A DNA stretch of 22,419 nt from a virus. This document shows, one piece after another, positions 1-7,901 of this stretch. Within the stretch, counting starts at the first letter, position 1; each line of letters begins with the position of its first letter. The stretch is taken from positions 1 through 22,419 of the IMG/VR virus record IMGVR_UViG_3300032294_000186; one strand, written 5' to 3'. The notes below the pieces were generated by a model. The model did not search any database, had not been told where the DNA came from, and saw only the letters and a list, made by a program, of their open reading frames with translations. Made by a program: the position numbers and the translations under genes.

Positions 1-1701
1 ACCAAATGGTGTGTAACTCGTGACGGTTGAGTGACCTCCACCATCGTTCACAAATTTAAAATTTGTAGTTTGATTTTCGTATTGATATAAAAGAACTGGC
101 TTAGGTACATACGGAGAAAACTCTCCATTCAAAGAATAGCCAAGCTGAATATCATGTGTGTCATTGTATTTGGTTTGCAGTAGGTTCTCAAAAGGCACTT
201 CAATTGTAAACTCGCCACCATCGTAATTGTATTGGTAAGTCGTGTCTCCGTAGGTTCGGTTATATGTTTGCGAAAAGTTCTTATTTAAAAAGCACTCAGA
301 GTCTTCAAATTTAAACTGAATTTTTTTGTATAGTGGCATTCGCTCCATTTCGATAGTGGTAATATCGGTGTGTTGAGTTATATCTACAACTGCGCCTTTG
401 CTATACCAATCGTCTAAAGGTTCAAGCCAATATTCGTTGTCTTTGATAGAGTAAATAGTCATGTTGAACATAAGCATTATTCCCTTTAAGAAATCACCTA
501 CTTTCATTTGAGGAGCGTTTGCTGAGAGGTCTAAAACTAAAGCAGTAGCTAAAGACGAATAAGTAACCGTAAGGTAGTCCGTGTTTACTGAGCCTGATGT
601 AACGTAGTCAACTTCATAAACCAAATTAGAGCCTATCGTGTTAGTTCCTGAAGTTCGTATCTGAAATGTGTATAACGCATCCAATCCGACTACTTGAGCA
701 ATGTTGTCTAAAGTGTAAACTCCAGTTCCTGAGCCTATAATTGTATTGAATAAGTTTCCGTTTTGATAGACGTCAATATAGTAATCAGCAGAGCTTGTAG
801 TTGACGTGACATTGTAAATCAATCGGTGCGTAATTACAGCAGGCAACTCCTCAATGTGTATCGTGTTAGTCGCTGACGTGTAGCTTGATGTCAGGTCGTA
901 ATTTACAAAAGTGGGAACTACCGATGTTGATGTCAAGTCATAGCCGTAGGAAGTTTTTATAAGCGTTTCCTTACCCTTGAACCATAAGAACAATTTAGTA
1001 AATCGCTCATCCGTTAAAAACGTGCCTTGAAAACTGATGCCGTATTTGGATGCAATAGCCTGCAAAATTCGTGTTACCCTAACCGCAGGGAATAATTCGT
1101 CTTTATTTATCGCTCCCGATGTGGTGTGAATATCGTTTTGCGTTAGTGTATTTACAAGCCAGTTCGGAAAAGGTACATTGAAAGGAACTGATTGATACTC
1201 CCAAATGCGATTAGACGTGATTAGAGGGTACTTAACATCGTAAAGGTTAGTTGAGTTAGTGATGCGTGCCAAAACCTCAGCAGAGGTAAAATTGTGAGAT
1301 AATGCCGTATAGTCCAAATCAGACAGCAAGTCTTCTCCAAACAAATCTTTAAGCGTTACACCCTCTCCAAAGAAAGTGATTTTGTATGCGCTTGGTTTTC
1401 CGTTAGAGACTACTGCGCCATCAAGTTGTATCTTGCCCTTACGGAAGGTTACTAAGTCTATCTCTATGTATCCGTCTTTGCGTAGGTTCGGGTCAGTAGT
1501 TGCGTTGACATCCGATTGATACCAATGCTCGAATATTGCATTGTTGTGTGCGCTGGCAGGTACGGTAAATCCCTGAGAGAAGTCCGTGTAAGTTAAGGAT
1601 AAATCTTTAACGTTCTGAATTGATGAGGTGACGTTGATAGTCTCATCGTTGAAGAGTTCAATGCGCTGCCCTTCGATGTATATTGTTACGGCTCTATTCA
1701 T
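1..1701 (-). CDS. Large virion/tail protein, 3' end outside window
   Basis: The reading frame starts at ATG 1701-1699 and stays open to base 1, giving 567 residues without a stop, so the C-terminus lies beyond the left edge. The start overlaps the stop of the preceding gene as TAATG, a coupling used throughout this phage. I see no catalytic motif. The N-terminal 150 residues contain a segment ending in FFGEGVTLKDLFGED, and around residues 200-230 there is a mixed helical/beta stretch (RVTRILQAIASKYGISF). I recall segments of this style from tail or baseplate-type virion proteins of Bacteroidota phages. The rest is rich in Thr, Ser, Tyr and Asn, as expected for a beta-structured particle protein. 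Its place at the end of the late block supports a tail or baseplate role. This is inference from context; no precise function is claimed. Confidence 0.8.
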   Translation of the reverse strand, partial: MNRAVTIYIEGQRIELFNDETINVTSSIQNVKDLSLTYTDFSQGFTVPASAHNNAIFEHWYQSDVNATTDPNLRKDGYIEIDLVTFRKGKIQLDGAVVSNGKPSAYKITFFGEGVTLKDLFGEDLLSDLDYTALSHNFTSAEVLARITNSTNLYDVKYPLITSNRIWEYQSVPFNVPFPNWLVNTLTQNDIHTTSGAINKDELFPAVRVTRILQAIASKYGISFQGTFLTDERFTKLFLWFKGKETLIKTSYGYDLTSTSVVPTFVNYDLTSSYTSATNTIHIEELPAVITHRLIYNVTSTTSSADYYIDVYQNGNLFNTIIGSGTGVYTLDNIAQVVGLDALYTFQIRTSGTNTIGSNLVYEVDYVTSGSVNTDYLTVTYSSLATALVLDLSANAPQMKVGDFLKGIMLMFNMTIYSIKDNEYWLEPLDDWYSKGAVVDITQHTDITTIEMERMPLYKKIQFKFEDSECFLNKNFSQTYNRTYGDTTYQYNYDGGEFTIEVPFENLLQTKYNDTHDIQLGYSLNGEFSPYVPKPVLLYQYENQTTNFKFVNDGGGHSTVTSYTPFG

Positions 1702-2750
1702 TAGGATACTGAGTTGATGGTGTCAAATGCGTATTCAAATTCCATCTCGTAGCTAATCAAAGATGAGTTGATAGATTTCTTGAGGTCTACGGATTTCGTG
1801 TTTAGCTTGGCAGCTTTCTTGTCAATCAGTATGCGCTCGCTTAACATCATTTGTTTAATAACCTCGTTAAAGCTCTCAGAAACCCAATCGGTATTCACTC
1901 GGATAGTTTCCTTTCCGTTAGCATTAAAGACCTTTCTCTGACCTTCTTTTGTATCGTATGCAGGATAGCTTACAGGCATCAAGTTATACTCCGTGTTTTC
2001 AACGTTCAATCCGTTGTACGATGCTTTGAAAAACCACTCACGTTGCCATGCGCCAAACTTGTTTACAAAGTCAATTTGAATAGGTGTGTATTTGCACTCC
2101 TCTTTAGGTACAAACGTAGCCGAATAAAGCACGTTAGCAGAGCCGTCAATGATTTCTAACTTGTTACCTACCGCAGCATAAGTTGAGTATACTCTTGGAA
2201 TGTCTCGCCAAACGTTGTTTGTTAAGCCAGTTGTTTGAGTTGCTGCTGTTGCAAGGTTCGTGTATTTGACTGAGTTGCCTGAACCCGTATATAAAGTCAA
2301 CCATCCGTACTCGCCTGATAGATTGTAATTGTAAGTGTAGGTTGATGAGCTGAGTAGGTAGTTACCTAAAGCAGGATTTGCTCCGTCTAAGTAAAATCCG
2401 TAGCCATCCAAACCAAAGTGCGTTTGCGTTGAGCCTACCTGAACAAATGACGTAGTCACTTTCTTGAATAGCTTTAATCCTACGTTACACCATTGCGCAC
2501 TTGGAGTTGCAGTAATTATCGTTGTGATAGTTTGAAGTGCAGCGTGTGAAATGTACTCTCTAATGTACGGAGATACATCGTAGTATGTTGCAGGATTGTT
2601 TGAAGATGGAATGAGCTTAGAAAGCGTGTATTGAGGTGAGGCAGGCATTGAGCCAGTTCCATTCCAAAGATAGATTTCTAATTTCGTTTCTATTTGCCCT
2701 GTTTCGTTTATCGTTACGATGTATGGACTCCTTGCGTTTATGTTAGCCAT
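1701..2750 (-). CDS. Virion structural protein (probable tail component), 349 aa
   Basis: Starts at ATG 2750 one base after the stop of the HK97 gp10-like gene and ends with a stop overlapping the next start. The N-terminus (residues 5-75) has the pattern ARSPYIVTI, LEIYLWNG, PQYTLSKLIPS and YDVSPYIREYI, which I recognise from tail-region proteins of Flavobacterium-type phages. The middle is rich in Gly, Ser, Thr and Tyr, and the C-terminal third is more charged, with a helix-prone stretch near residues 300-335. No signal peptide or membrane segment is visible. Neighbours are tail-completion and tail proteins, so a tail-tube-distal or baseplate component is plausible. Function is inferred from position and composition only. 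Confidence 0.8.
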   Translation of the reverse strand: MANINARSPYIVTINETGQIETKLEIYLWNGTGSMPASPQYTLSKLIPSSNNPATYYDVSPYIREYISHAALQTITTIITATPSAQWCNVGLKLFKKVTTSFVQVGSTQTHFGLDGYGFYLDGANPALGNYLLSSSTYTYNYNLSGEYGWLTLYTGSGNSVKYTNLATAATQTTGLTNNVWRDIPRVYSTYAAVGNKLEIIDGSANVLYSATFVPKEECKYTPIQIDFVNKFGAWQREWFFKASYNGLNVENTEYNLMPVSYPAYDTKEGQRKVFNANGKETIRVNTDWVSESFNEVIKQMMLSERILIDKKAAKLNTKSVDLKKSINSSLISYEMEFEYAFDTINSVS

Positions 2751-2751
2751 T

Positions 2752-3267
2752 TTATTTAGTGATTTGGTCTATTTGTTGATTGAATAATTTTAAAGCATCT
2801 ACTCCGTATTTTTCTACGAGTTCCTCAGGTAATCTTTTGTACGCTGCCTCAAATGGTTTGGTAAAAAACAAACTCGGCTTGATGCCGTTTCTATACACGC
2901 TGCGAGCAATCAAGAATGCAAGTGATTTACGAGAGGCAAACTGACCGCCTGATTTTCTCGGAGCAATTCCCTTACGCACAATCCATTTGTCAAATGCTTT
3001 TGCAGGAGGCATCTTGGATTTGTATGAGTATGGTGTGTTGTATTTCTTTTTGGTTCCTGACACACCTGCATCTTGAAAGACACCGTAATCTTCCATCGTG
3101 AACTGAATAGAGATAGAGTTAGGCATTGCTTTCACATTGCCTTTGATTGAATTATAAAGCTTCTTAGATGAGTTCTTTTTAAGCCTTGACAAATTGCGTT
3201 TTGATTGGCTAACTACATAGTCTCTAAAGCGTTCTAACTCCTTTTGTATTTCAGCTTTATCACTCAC
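2752..3267 (-). CDS. HK97 gp10-like head-tail/tail completion protein
   Basis: 171 residues starting with GTG at 3267; this start overlaps the stop of the upstream 51-aa gene by 8 bases, which decides the start. Basic N-terminal helices (residues 5-45) are followed by a beta segment with YGVFQDAGVSG (about 62-72), then PPAKAFDKWIVRKG (about 87-100) and an aromatic C-terminal region with GIKPSLFFTKPF. This arrangement, in which an FQDAG/VEYG-like motif precedes a folded alpha/beta core ending in RPF/KPF-type sequence, is typical of the HK97-gp10 fold. Such proteins act at the head-tail joint or as tail completion factors. Assignment is by recalled motif similarity; the exact joint position is unknown. 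Confidence 0.65.
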   Translation of the reverse strand: MSDKAEIQKELERFRDYVVSQSKRNLSRLKKNSSKKLYNSIKGNVKAMPNSISIQFTMEDYGVFQDAGVSGTKKKYNTPYSYKSKMPPAKAFDKWIVRKGIAPRKSGGQFASRKSLAFLIARSVYRNGIKPSLFFTKPFEAAYKRLPEELVEKYGVDALKLFNQQIDQITK

Positions 3268-3415
3268 CTTTTAATCTTTTGAGTTCTTCAAATACGGCTA
3301 ATAACTCAGCTTCCTTTTGGGCAATAAGTTGTTCAGGTGTAGGTTCGTCAACCTCTATGAACTCGACTCTTACAAGTCCATTGTCGTCGTAGTATTCGTT
3401 TCTTACTTGTGGCAT
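3260..3415 (-). CDS. Small hypothetical protein, 51 aa
   Basis: A 51-residue frame from ATG 3415 to TGA 3260, placed exactly in the gap between the fibre gene and the gp10-like gene and overlapping the latter by 8 bases. The N-terminal half is beta-like and acidic (NEYYDDNGLVRVEFIEVD) and the second half is a helix rich in Glu, Leu and Lys (from about residue 28). It ends in KRLKGE. Such short acidic helices often sit between tail genes, but I do not recognise a family. Support is the perfect tiling with neighbours and lack of any competing frame. Confidence 0.65.
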   Translation of the reverse strand: MPQVRNEYYDDNGLVRVEFIEVDEPTPEQLIAQKEAELLAVFEELKRLKGE

Positions 3416-3426
3416 GATTCGTTTTT

Positions 3427-4389
3427 TTAAGGTTGGGTTATACCTATAAACGGCATATTGTTTAGAGACTCAGTAAAACCAGTTAATGGATTTGGAGCTG
3501 AGCCGTAAGTAATTGATGCAAGAACTACGTTTGAAGGCGATGGAGTTGCACCTTGACTTCTTATTGCAATCATATTTGCAGCAGGAATTGTAGATACTTG
3601 TTGCGTTGAATTACCCCAATAAGCTAACCAATATGTCGTGCCTTCCGAAAATGTAAACGAGGTGGTTGCAATTTTATTCCCTATAGTTGAGCAATCAAGA
3701 TTGGCACTTTCATAAAGAAGCGCATCAGGACGTCCGTTTAAATCGGAATAAATTAAAATTTTAGCCAATGAACTTGCAATAGCACCTTGAACTCTAATAA
3801 ACAAGTTCGAAGATGTAAAAGTTTTTGCAGGTATAAACGGATTTACAAGCATTCTATTTGCCGTCATAGCTGATGTACCTAAACCAACAGCCGTTAATTG
3901 TGAGCTAACTACAAATCCTGAACCTTGATTTAATATAGCGTGTATACCACCACCATACTGCGGAATGTTCAAAGTCGCACCACTTAACGTAGCAGCACCG
4001 CTTGTTCCTGTTGTAGTGAGAGTAAGCGCAGGTTGAACTGCCACATCTCCGCTGCCAAGTAATGAAGTTGAGTTTATAGTCTTAATGCTTGTACCTGACA
4101 CCAATGTGTTTTGCTTTGCAGATAGTGCCGTGTTTAAGTCCGTTTGGTCGGATAGTGTTCCCGTGATATCTCCCCATGAAGCACCACCACCACCACCACC
4201 ACCTTTTGAAAGGCTACCCATTGCACCCCAAATATCTACCTCAGCACTACCGATGTCAAAATAATTTACATCGTATCTATACGCTTTGTTTTGGCTTGCA
4301 TCTATGTAAATGGTGTCAACGTCTCCTGTTGTAGGGAAGTCCGTTTTTTTGTCATAGACCGCTTTGCTGTAATTGAACTTCTTTGCCAT
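3427..4389 (-). CDS. Tail fibre / receptor-binding-type protein, 320 aa
   Basis: Starts at ATG 4389, overlapping the upstream stop as TAATG. Residues 1-60 form a small conserved head (KKFNYSKAVY, GDVDTIYIDA). A pure glycine linker follows at about residues 63-69, encoded by tandem GGT codons, and then the fibre motif ASWGDITGTLSDQTDLNTAL, TLVSGTSIKTINSTSLLGSGD. That WGDITGTL...SLLGSG series is a hallmark of phage fibre shafts in many Bacteroidota and other phages. The C-terminal 160 residues are beta-rich with WLAYWG and repeated Ser/Thr/Asn, probably a receptor-binding head. It probably forms trimers at the tail tip. It is one of two fibre-like genes in the window. Confidence 0.75.
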   Translation of the reverse strand: MAKKFNYSKAVYDKKTDFPTTGDVDTIYIDASQNKAYRYDVNYFDIGSAEVDIWGAMGSLSKGGGGGGGASWGDITGTLSDQTDLNTALSAKQNTLVSGTSIKTINSTSLLGSGDVAVQPALTLTTTGTSGAATLSGATLNIPQYGGGIHAILNQGSGFVVSSQLTAVGLGTSAMTANRMLVNPFIPAKTFTSSNLFIRVQGAIASSLAKILIYSDLNGRPDALLYESANLDCSTIGNKIATTSFTFSEGTTYWLAYWGNSTQQVSTIPAANMIAIRSQGATPSPSNVVLASITYGSAPNPLTGFTESLNNMPFIGITQP

Positions 4390-4844
4390 TAGCAGATAGT
4401 TACTTCGTTAGGAATTAACAAATCAAATGTCATAGTCCACCCTGCAAGGTAGTTCTCAAATCGCTCAGTAAACGGCTCACATACAGGATTGCCGTCAACG
4501 ACATACTTGTCATCCCACAAATTCCCGTGCAACATCAGAGCATAAACTCGGTTTAACACCTCTAATTGAGTGTTGAGGACGTCCTGCTCGTTTGAGTTGC
4601 CGATGAAAATATCAGTAGTTGGTTTCTTGCTGATGTCAACGATGTCCATTGCAATCAGGCTAATGTTAAACCTGACTACGTTGGTTTCAAACGATGCGTT
4701 ATTTACCATCATGTGTACAAGCGGAAAGATTGTTTGCTTGCTTAAATCGACCTCAAATATATCGCCTTCAGTTATCGTGTTTACAATAGCATCTGCAAGG
4801 AAATGGTTTTTAAGCTTTGTAGTTATATCGTAAAATCCTTTCAT
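4389..4844 (-). CDS. Tail terminator-like / minor tail protein, 151 aa
   Basis: ATG at 4844 overlaps the stop of the -1 frame of the chaperone gene (ATGA) and the stop overlaps the fibre start. The protein contains TEGDIFEVDLSKQTIFPL (about 24-41), an ASF..NVVRFNISLIAMDIVD beta segment, then a helix with LNTQLEVLNRVYALML and a closing PFTERFENYLAGWTMTFDL segment. This order (ligand-like beta strand, central helix counting LNR, terminal GWT strand) is what I recall from tail terminator-like proteins of Bacteroidota siphophages. Alternative: another tail completion protein. No enzymatic motif is visible. Confidence 0.6.
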   Translation of the reverse strand: MKGFYDITTKLKNHFLADAIVNTITEGDIFEVDLSKQTIFPLVHMMVNNASFETNVVRFNISLIAMDIVDISKKPTTDIFIGNSNEQDVLNTQLEVLNRVYALMLHGNLWDDKYVVDGNPVCEPFTERFENYLAGWTMTFDLLIPNEVTIC

Positions 4845-5604
4845 CGTCTTAGTTGTCTTTGGAGTTGTCTTTGTTCAATTTCGTTTTTTTGCTTCTCAAA
4901 CGTGAGATAGGTGAGACACCGAGTAAGTCTTGATTTGGCAACCTCGTCAAATTTTGTGATGTCTCCTTTAGCGATTGCATAAAGTGACTGATACCATCCC
5001 CATCGTTTGGCAAATTGAGTTGTTTCGCTAAAGTCTGCGATAGGTTCGTCTGCTTCTTCATTTCCTTCTCCAAATAGTTCAGGGTAGCTTGAAGTAAGTC
5101 GCTTTCTAAAGTCCAAAAAAAAAGCGATGCTGCAATACAAACGTCTAATGGTGCAAACTTCATCAAGTCCTGCGCTCCTATGTTAGGGTCGTAGTCATGT
5201 ATCTCGTACTTTTCTTTCTTTCGTGTTTTGATAGGGCGGTAAAGCACAGCCATTGCCTTGTGGAAGTTATCCCAACTCTGCAAATGAGAGTCCAAATCTA
5301 CATACTCCCCAAAGCTGATTTCTTCCAACTCAGGAATAAACCCGAATTCAACGTCTTTAATCTTGAATGTAGGTTGGAATTTAGGAGTGGTACTGAAAAG
5401 CGTAGTGAAATGCACTATCAATTCATTCAAGGAAGTTAGCTTTATCTTAGCCACCTCAGTTAATCGTATTCCACAAAATATCTCCACCATCTTTTGAGCT
5501 ACAAACTCCTCGTCAGTTGACGATTGCTGCACCCTCAAAAAGTCTTGATAGTGCTTTAGAGGTATCTCGTTTAAGTTTGATGGTACGTTGATTTGTACTT
5601 CCAT
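4841..5604 (-). CDS. Tail assembly chaperone GT-type product by -1 frameshift, about 254 aa
   Basis: The same start as the G-type product, with a shift into the -1 frame at the T9 run (5123-5115), where T TTT TTT fits an X XXY YYZ slippery heptamer. Shifted reading gives 163 shared residues plus 91 new ones beginning LDFRKRLTSS and including QFAKRWGWYQSLYAIAKGDI and LTRCLTYLTFEK. The -1 frame is open down to TGA 4841, which overlaps the next ATG as ATGA. It has no ATG of its own near its beginning. The WGWY...GDI...KCLTYLxFEK pattern is one I recall as the T-like partner in related phages. About 268 bases are therefore read in two frames. Transcriptional slippage on the T run is an alternative mechanism. 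Confidence 0.6.
4849..5604 (-). CDS. Tail assembly chaperone, G-type zero-frame product, 251 aa
   Basis: Starts at ATG 5604, three bases after the preceding stop. Residues 1-160 carry the conserved series LNEIPLKHYQDFL, FCGIRLTEV, FGFIPELEEISFGEYVDLD and KAMAVLYRPI, which I recognise from chaperone-type proteins of Bacteroidota phages. At codons 161-163 the gene reads CTT TTT TTT, part of a run of nine T (minus strand 5123-5115). The zero frame continues as FFWTLESDLLQATLNYLEK and DGDGISHFMQSLKE, also typical of the family, and stops at 4849. Like lambda gpG, it should bind the tape-measure protein during tail assembly. The run of T provides a second product, listed separately. Confidence 0.75.
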   Translation of the reverse strand: MEVQINVPSNLNEIPLKHYQDFLRVQQSSTDEEFVAQKMVEIFCGIRLTEVAKIKLTSLNELIVHFTTLFSTTPKFQPTFKIKDVEFGFIPELEEISFGEYVDLDSHLQSWDNFHKAMAVLYRPIKTRKKEKYEIHDYDPNIGAQDLMKFAPLDVCIAASLFFWTLESDLLQATLNYLEKEMKKQTNLSQTLAKQLNLPNDGDGISHFMQSLKETSQNLTRLPNQDLLGVSPISRLRSKKTKLNKDNSKDN

Positions 5605-5606
5605 AT

Positions 5607-5792
5607 TTATTTAACTTTTTGTTCGTCTTTTTGTAACACATGAGCATAAGCCTGAGCTAACATTTGAGTATGCCTTCTCACGTTGAACACATCGTTGAAA
5701 ACAATGCGTACTTTTTTGCCAGTTGTATCTTGTATGTACTGCTCTACTACCCTAATCATCTTAGGCAGCTCATCGGATGTTGTACTGTCCAT
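5607..5792 (-). CDS. Small hypothetical protein, 61 aa
   Basis: Starts at ATG 5792, overlapping the end of the terminase gene by 23 bases, and stops three bases before the chaperone start. It reads as a short helix (MIRVVEQYIQDTTGKK), a strand (VRIVFNDVFNV) and a second helix (RRHTQMLAQAYAHVLQKDE). No family recognised and no membrane segment. Its position between the large terminase and chaperone is where portal genes usually lie in other phages, but it is far too short to be a portal. Confidence 0.6.
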   Translation of the reverse strand: MDSTTSDELPKMIRVVEQYIQDTTGKKVRIVFNDVFNVRRHTQMLAQAYAHVLQKDEQKVK

Positions 5793-6930
5793 AGTTTGAT
5801 TTTATTCCGAGTGCTTCCATCTCGTGGTATCTTAGCGCATCAATAGCGTGGTTGTAGTGGTCTATCGGCTTTCTCATGCGTTGTCCTTGTTTATCTACAT
5901 CCCAGCAGTAGGAGCGGAGTTCTTTAATGAGGTTCGTGCTTTGCTTGGTCACTAAATAATCCTGCCTTTGCATTACGTCAATCCCGTAGTTGATTGAGTC
6001 AGCTCCTTTGGTAACCCCTTTGATGGTTTTGCCCTGACGTCTTATTTCTTCGATTGATTTAGGCTCTGAGCTATCAGCGTAAATGATAACGTTTGACGGA
6101 AGTATCTTAGCGATGTCTGAGTTAACCATGCCTGTGCGGTAAACAAGTTCGTTTATTATCCGTGTTCCATTATAATTGTAAATCTCAATCGCTGCCGTAG
6201 GGTCATTCGTGTATCCAAAGTCAAGCCCTATGCCTATTAGCTTCGCCTCTTTTGGTATCGTGTCTATCTCTTTCCAATTATTGAACACCACTCCTTCAAG
6301 ACTACCTACCTCACCAAGACCATACACTCGCCACCAATTTGCCCAATAAGAACTCGTAGCTGCCTTGTCACGGTTCTTTTCAATTTGTGTGACTATAGAC
6401 TCATCTAAAGCCTCGTTGTCTTTGTAGGTTAAGATTATAAAGTCCGTGTCAGGTTCGTCTTTTAGTTCCTTGTGAACCCAAAACTCATTAGCAGGGTTAA
6501 AGTCCAAATAAACCTCACGCTTGGTACGGATGGCAAGCTCATTGTAAGACTCAAACGTAACGTTATTACACTCATTGATGTACAAGATGTCACGTCTCGC
6601 ACCACGCAATTTAGAAGCATCGTCTGCGGAGAAGAACTCTATTGATGAGCCGTTAGCAAATTCGTACCTCAGCAGGGTCTTGTTAAACCTATCGTCAAAG
6701 TAGCGATTTGTCCATCGCATTATTTTCAAGAAGTCTTTAAGCGCACCCCTACGGAGATGAGGTATCGTCTCAGCTACTACGGAGACTTCTAAGCCCTTTT
6801 CTTTAGCGCACTTGTCTATCAGTATAGGTAGGATGCCGAACGTCTTTCCTGCGGAAGTTCCACCCTGAATGATTTTTATCCTACTTTTTAGAGATAGGAT
6901 TTTATTTATCGAGGTAGTTCGTTTGAACAT
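5770..6930 (-). CDS. terL: Terminase large subunit
   Basis: Motor and nuclease that packages DNA into the prohead. I place the start at ATG 6930 (386 aa); a TTG nine bases further upstream is possible. The ATPase domain has Walker A GGTSAGKT (residues 23-30) and Walker B DILYINEC (114-121). The C-terminal RNase H-like nuclease shows the acidic series in LDFGYTNDPTA (about 236-246), IYADSSEP (D286) and DHYNHAIDALRY (D364 region). Length is somewhat short but within the range for phage large terminases. The 5' end overlaps the small subunit gene, as expected for a terS-terL pair. All domains appear intact. Confidence 0.93.
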   Translation of the reverse strand: MFKRTTSINKILSLKSRIKIIQGGTSAGKTFGILPILIDKCAKEKGLEVSVVAETIPHLRRGALKDFLKIMRWTNRYFDDRFNKTLLRYEFANGSSIEFFSADDASKLRGARRDILYINECNNVTFESYNELAIRTKREVYLDFNPANEFWVHKELKDEPDTDFIILTYKDNEALDESIVTQIEKNRDKAATSSYWANWWRVYGLGEVGSLEGVVFNNWKEIDTIPKEAKLIGIGLDFGYTNDPTAAIEIYNYNGTRIINELVYRTGMVNSDIAKILPSNVIIYADSSEPKSIEEIRRQGKTIKGVTKGADSINYGIDVMQRQDYLVTKQSTNLIKELRSYCWDVDKQGQRMRKPIDHYNHAIDALRYHEMEALGIKSNYGQYNIR

Positions 6931-7360
6931 CAGCGTCAATTACTTTGGTTTCTTCAGGGAATAGCGGCATCTCCATTGTTACGGTTGTCTCAGTCTTTTC
7001 AGTTAGTCCGTTTAAACGTGCCGTGAGGTTTGCATTGTACTGACCTACTAAGCCTCCATTGATTTGGTCTTGACGTATCTGCTGCTTTATATGTGATGAG
7101 ATAGCATAAAATTCATCGTAAGCCTTGTTTTGATTTTGAATGTAATTCGATACAGTCAGGTCATGTTTCTCAAAGCAGTAGACCTCAAACCCCTCCATTG
7201 TTAGTGGGCATTCAAGAGGCTCTGCTACCATCTCTCCGCTTCTTTGGTTGAGTGTATACTTGTAGCGTGGGTTGTCTTTTACCCATGTTTTGTATTCTCT
7301 AAATAGGTTTAGGAGAGTTTCGGGACTATCTATTTTTCTTGGTCTTCCTACTTTTGCCAT
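6902..7360 (-). CDS. terS: Terminase small subunit (probable)
   Basis: 152 residues from ATG 7360. The N-terminus (AKVGRPRKI) is the basic GRPRK-type beginning seen in many small terminases and DNA-recognition proteins. Helices follow (TLLNLFREYKTWVKDN), then a segment with LTMEGFEVYCFE and KHDLTVSNYI, consistent with the helix-turn-helix DNA-binding region, and the C-terminus is acidic. It overlaps the large subunit gene directly downstream and should recognise the packaging site. The call rests mainly on position, size and the N-terminal motif. Confidence 0.8.
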   Translation of the reverse strand: MAKVGRPRKIDSPETLLNLFREYKTWVKDNPRYKYTLNQRSGEMVAEPLECPLTMEGFEVYCFEKHDLTVSNYIQNQNKAYDEFYAISSHIKQQIRQDQINGGLVGQYNANLTARLNGLTEKTETTVTMEMPLFPEETKVIDADVQTNYLDK

Positions 7361-7508
7361 TTGTTAGTTCGTGTTTTGTTAGTTGTTCTCTGCATATTGC
7401 GTAACGTTGGTCAATGTCTTTGTACTCTATTGACATTGTGTCATCCATCATACACCTTTGAATGAACTCGTTTGTTTGCTCTTTAGGTAGTGGGGTTGGT
7501 ATTGGCAT
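7326..7508 (-). CDS. Small conserved phage protein, 60 aa
   Basis: Starts at ATG 7508 and overlaps the small terminase start by 35 bases. It has the pattern P-x-P at residues 3-7, NEFIQRCMMDDTMSIEY and QRYAICREQL. A P.P..NE.F..RCM.D..M..E....QR.A.C pattern occurs in short proteins found near head and packaging genes of many tailed phages. I recall the pattern but know of no assigned function. The two Cys could bind metal with partners in another chain. The C-terminus is very basic (KSRKTKKNR). Confidence 0.7.
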   Translation of the reverse strand: MPIPTPLPKEQTNEFIQRCMMDDTMSIEYKDIDQRYAICREQLTKHELTNGKSRKTKKNR

Positions 7509-7523
7509 AACTGGTTTCCGTGT

Positions 7524-7898
7524 TTAGTTAGTTTCGTATGCTTGGTAAATCTTTCTCAGGTTAAATACTATCTCCCTGAAGCAGGAAGCACATGAGCTTG
7601 GCTCTAAACGTACTTTCATTACTCGTGAGTAGATTTCTCTTACTCTTGTTACTTCGCTTGGTTTGAATGTGTCCTTTTCGAGAATTCGTGTTTCCGTTAG
7701 CCAGTTGTATTCCTCTTCAGTTAGACACTCAGGTTTGCGGTATGGAAACCACTCGTTGAGTTTCTGCTTACGCTCTTCGCATCCGCAGTCTTCTCCTGCT
7801 ATAAATTCTACGAGTTTCTTGATACCTGTAGCTTCAGTTATTTGCTCTATGGTATCTCCTAAGCCTTGTGCTTTTCTTGGTGTTCGTGTTTTTGCCAT
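7524..7898 (-). CDS. Conserved Bacteroidota-phage protein with Cys motifs, 124 aa
   Basis: From ATG 7898 to a stop at 7524. Residues 11-48 read GLGDTIEQITEATGIKKL and EFIAGEDCGCEERKQKLN, a series I recall from genes next to terminases in Flavobacteria-type phages. CxC (about residues 38-40), C58 and a second pair CASC (about 103-106) suggest a bound metal ion. It sits in a run of short genes between the sigma factor and terminase. Function is not known to me. A DNA- or packaging-associated role is an inference from location. Confidence 0.75.
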   Translation of the reverse strand: MAKTRTPRKAQGLGDTIEQITEATGIKKLVEFIAGEDCGCEERKQKLNEWFPYRKPECLTEEEYNWLTETRILEKDTFKPSEVTRVREIYSRVMKVRLEPSSCASCFREIVFNLRKIYQAYETN

Positions 7899-7901
7899 TG
7901 T

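Noticed and set aside
5115-5123. T9 run as a sequencing indel that broke one gene
   Set aside because: Both frames downstream look coding, and each ends just at the next gene, so a programmed shift explains more. An error cannot be fully excluded without raw reads.
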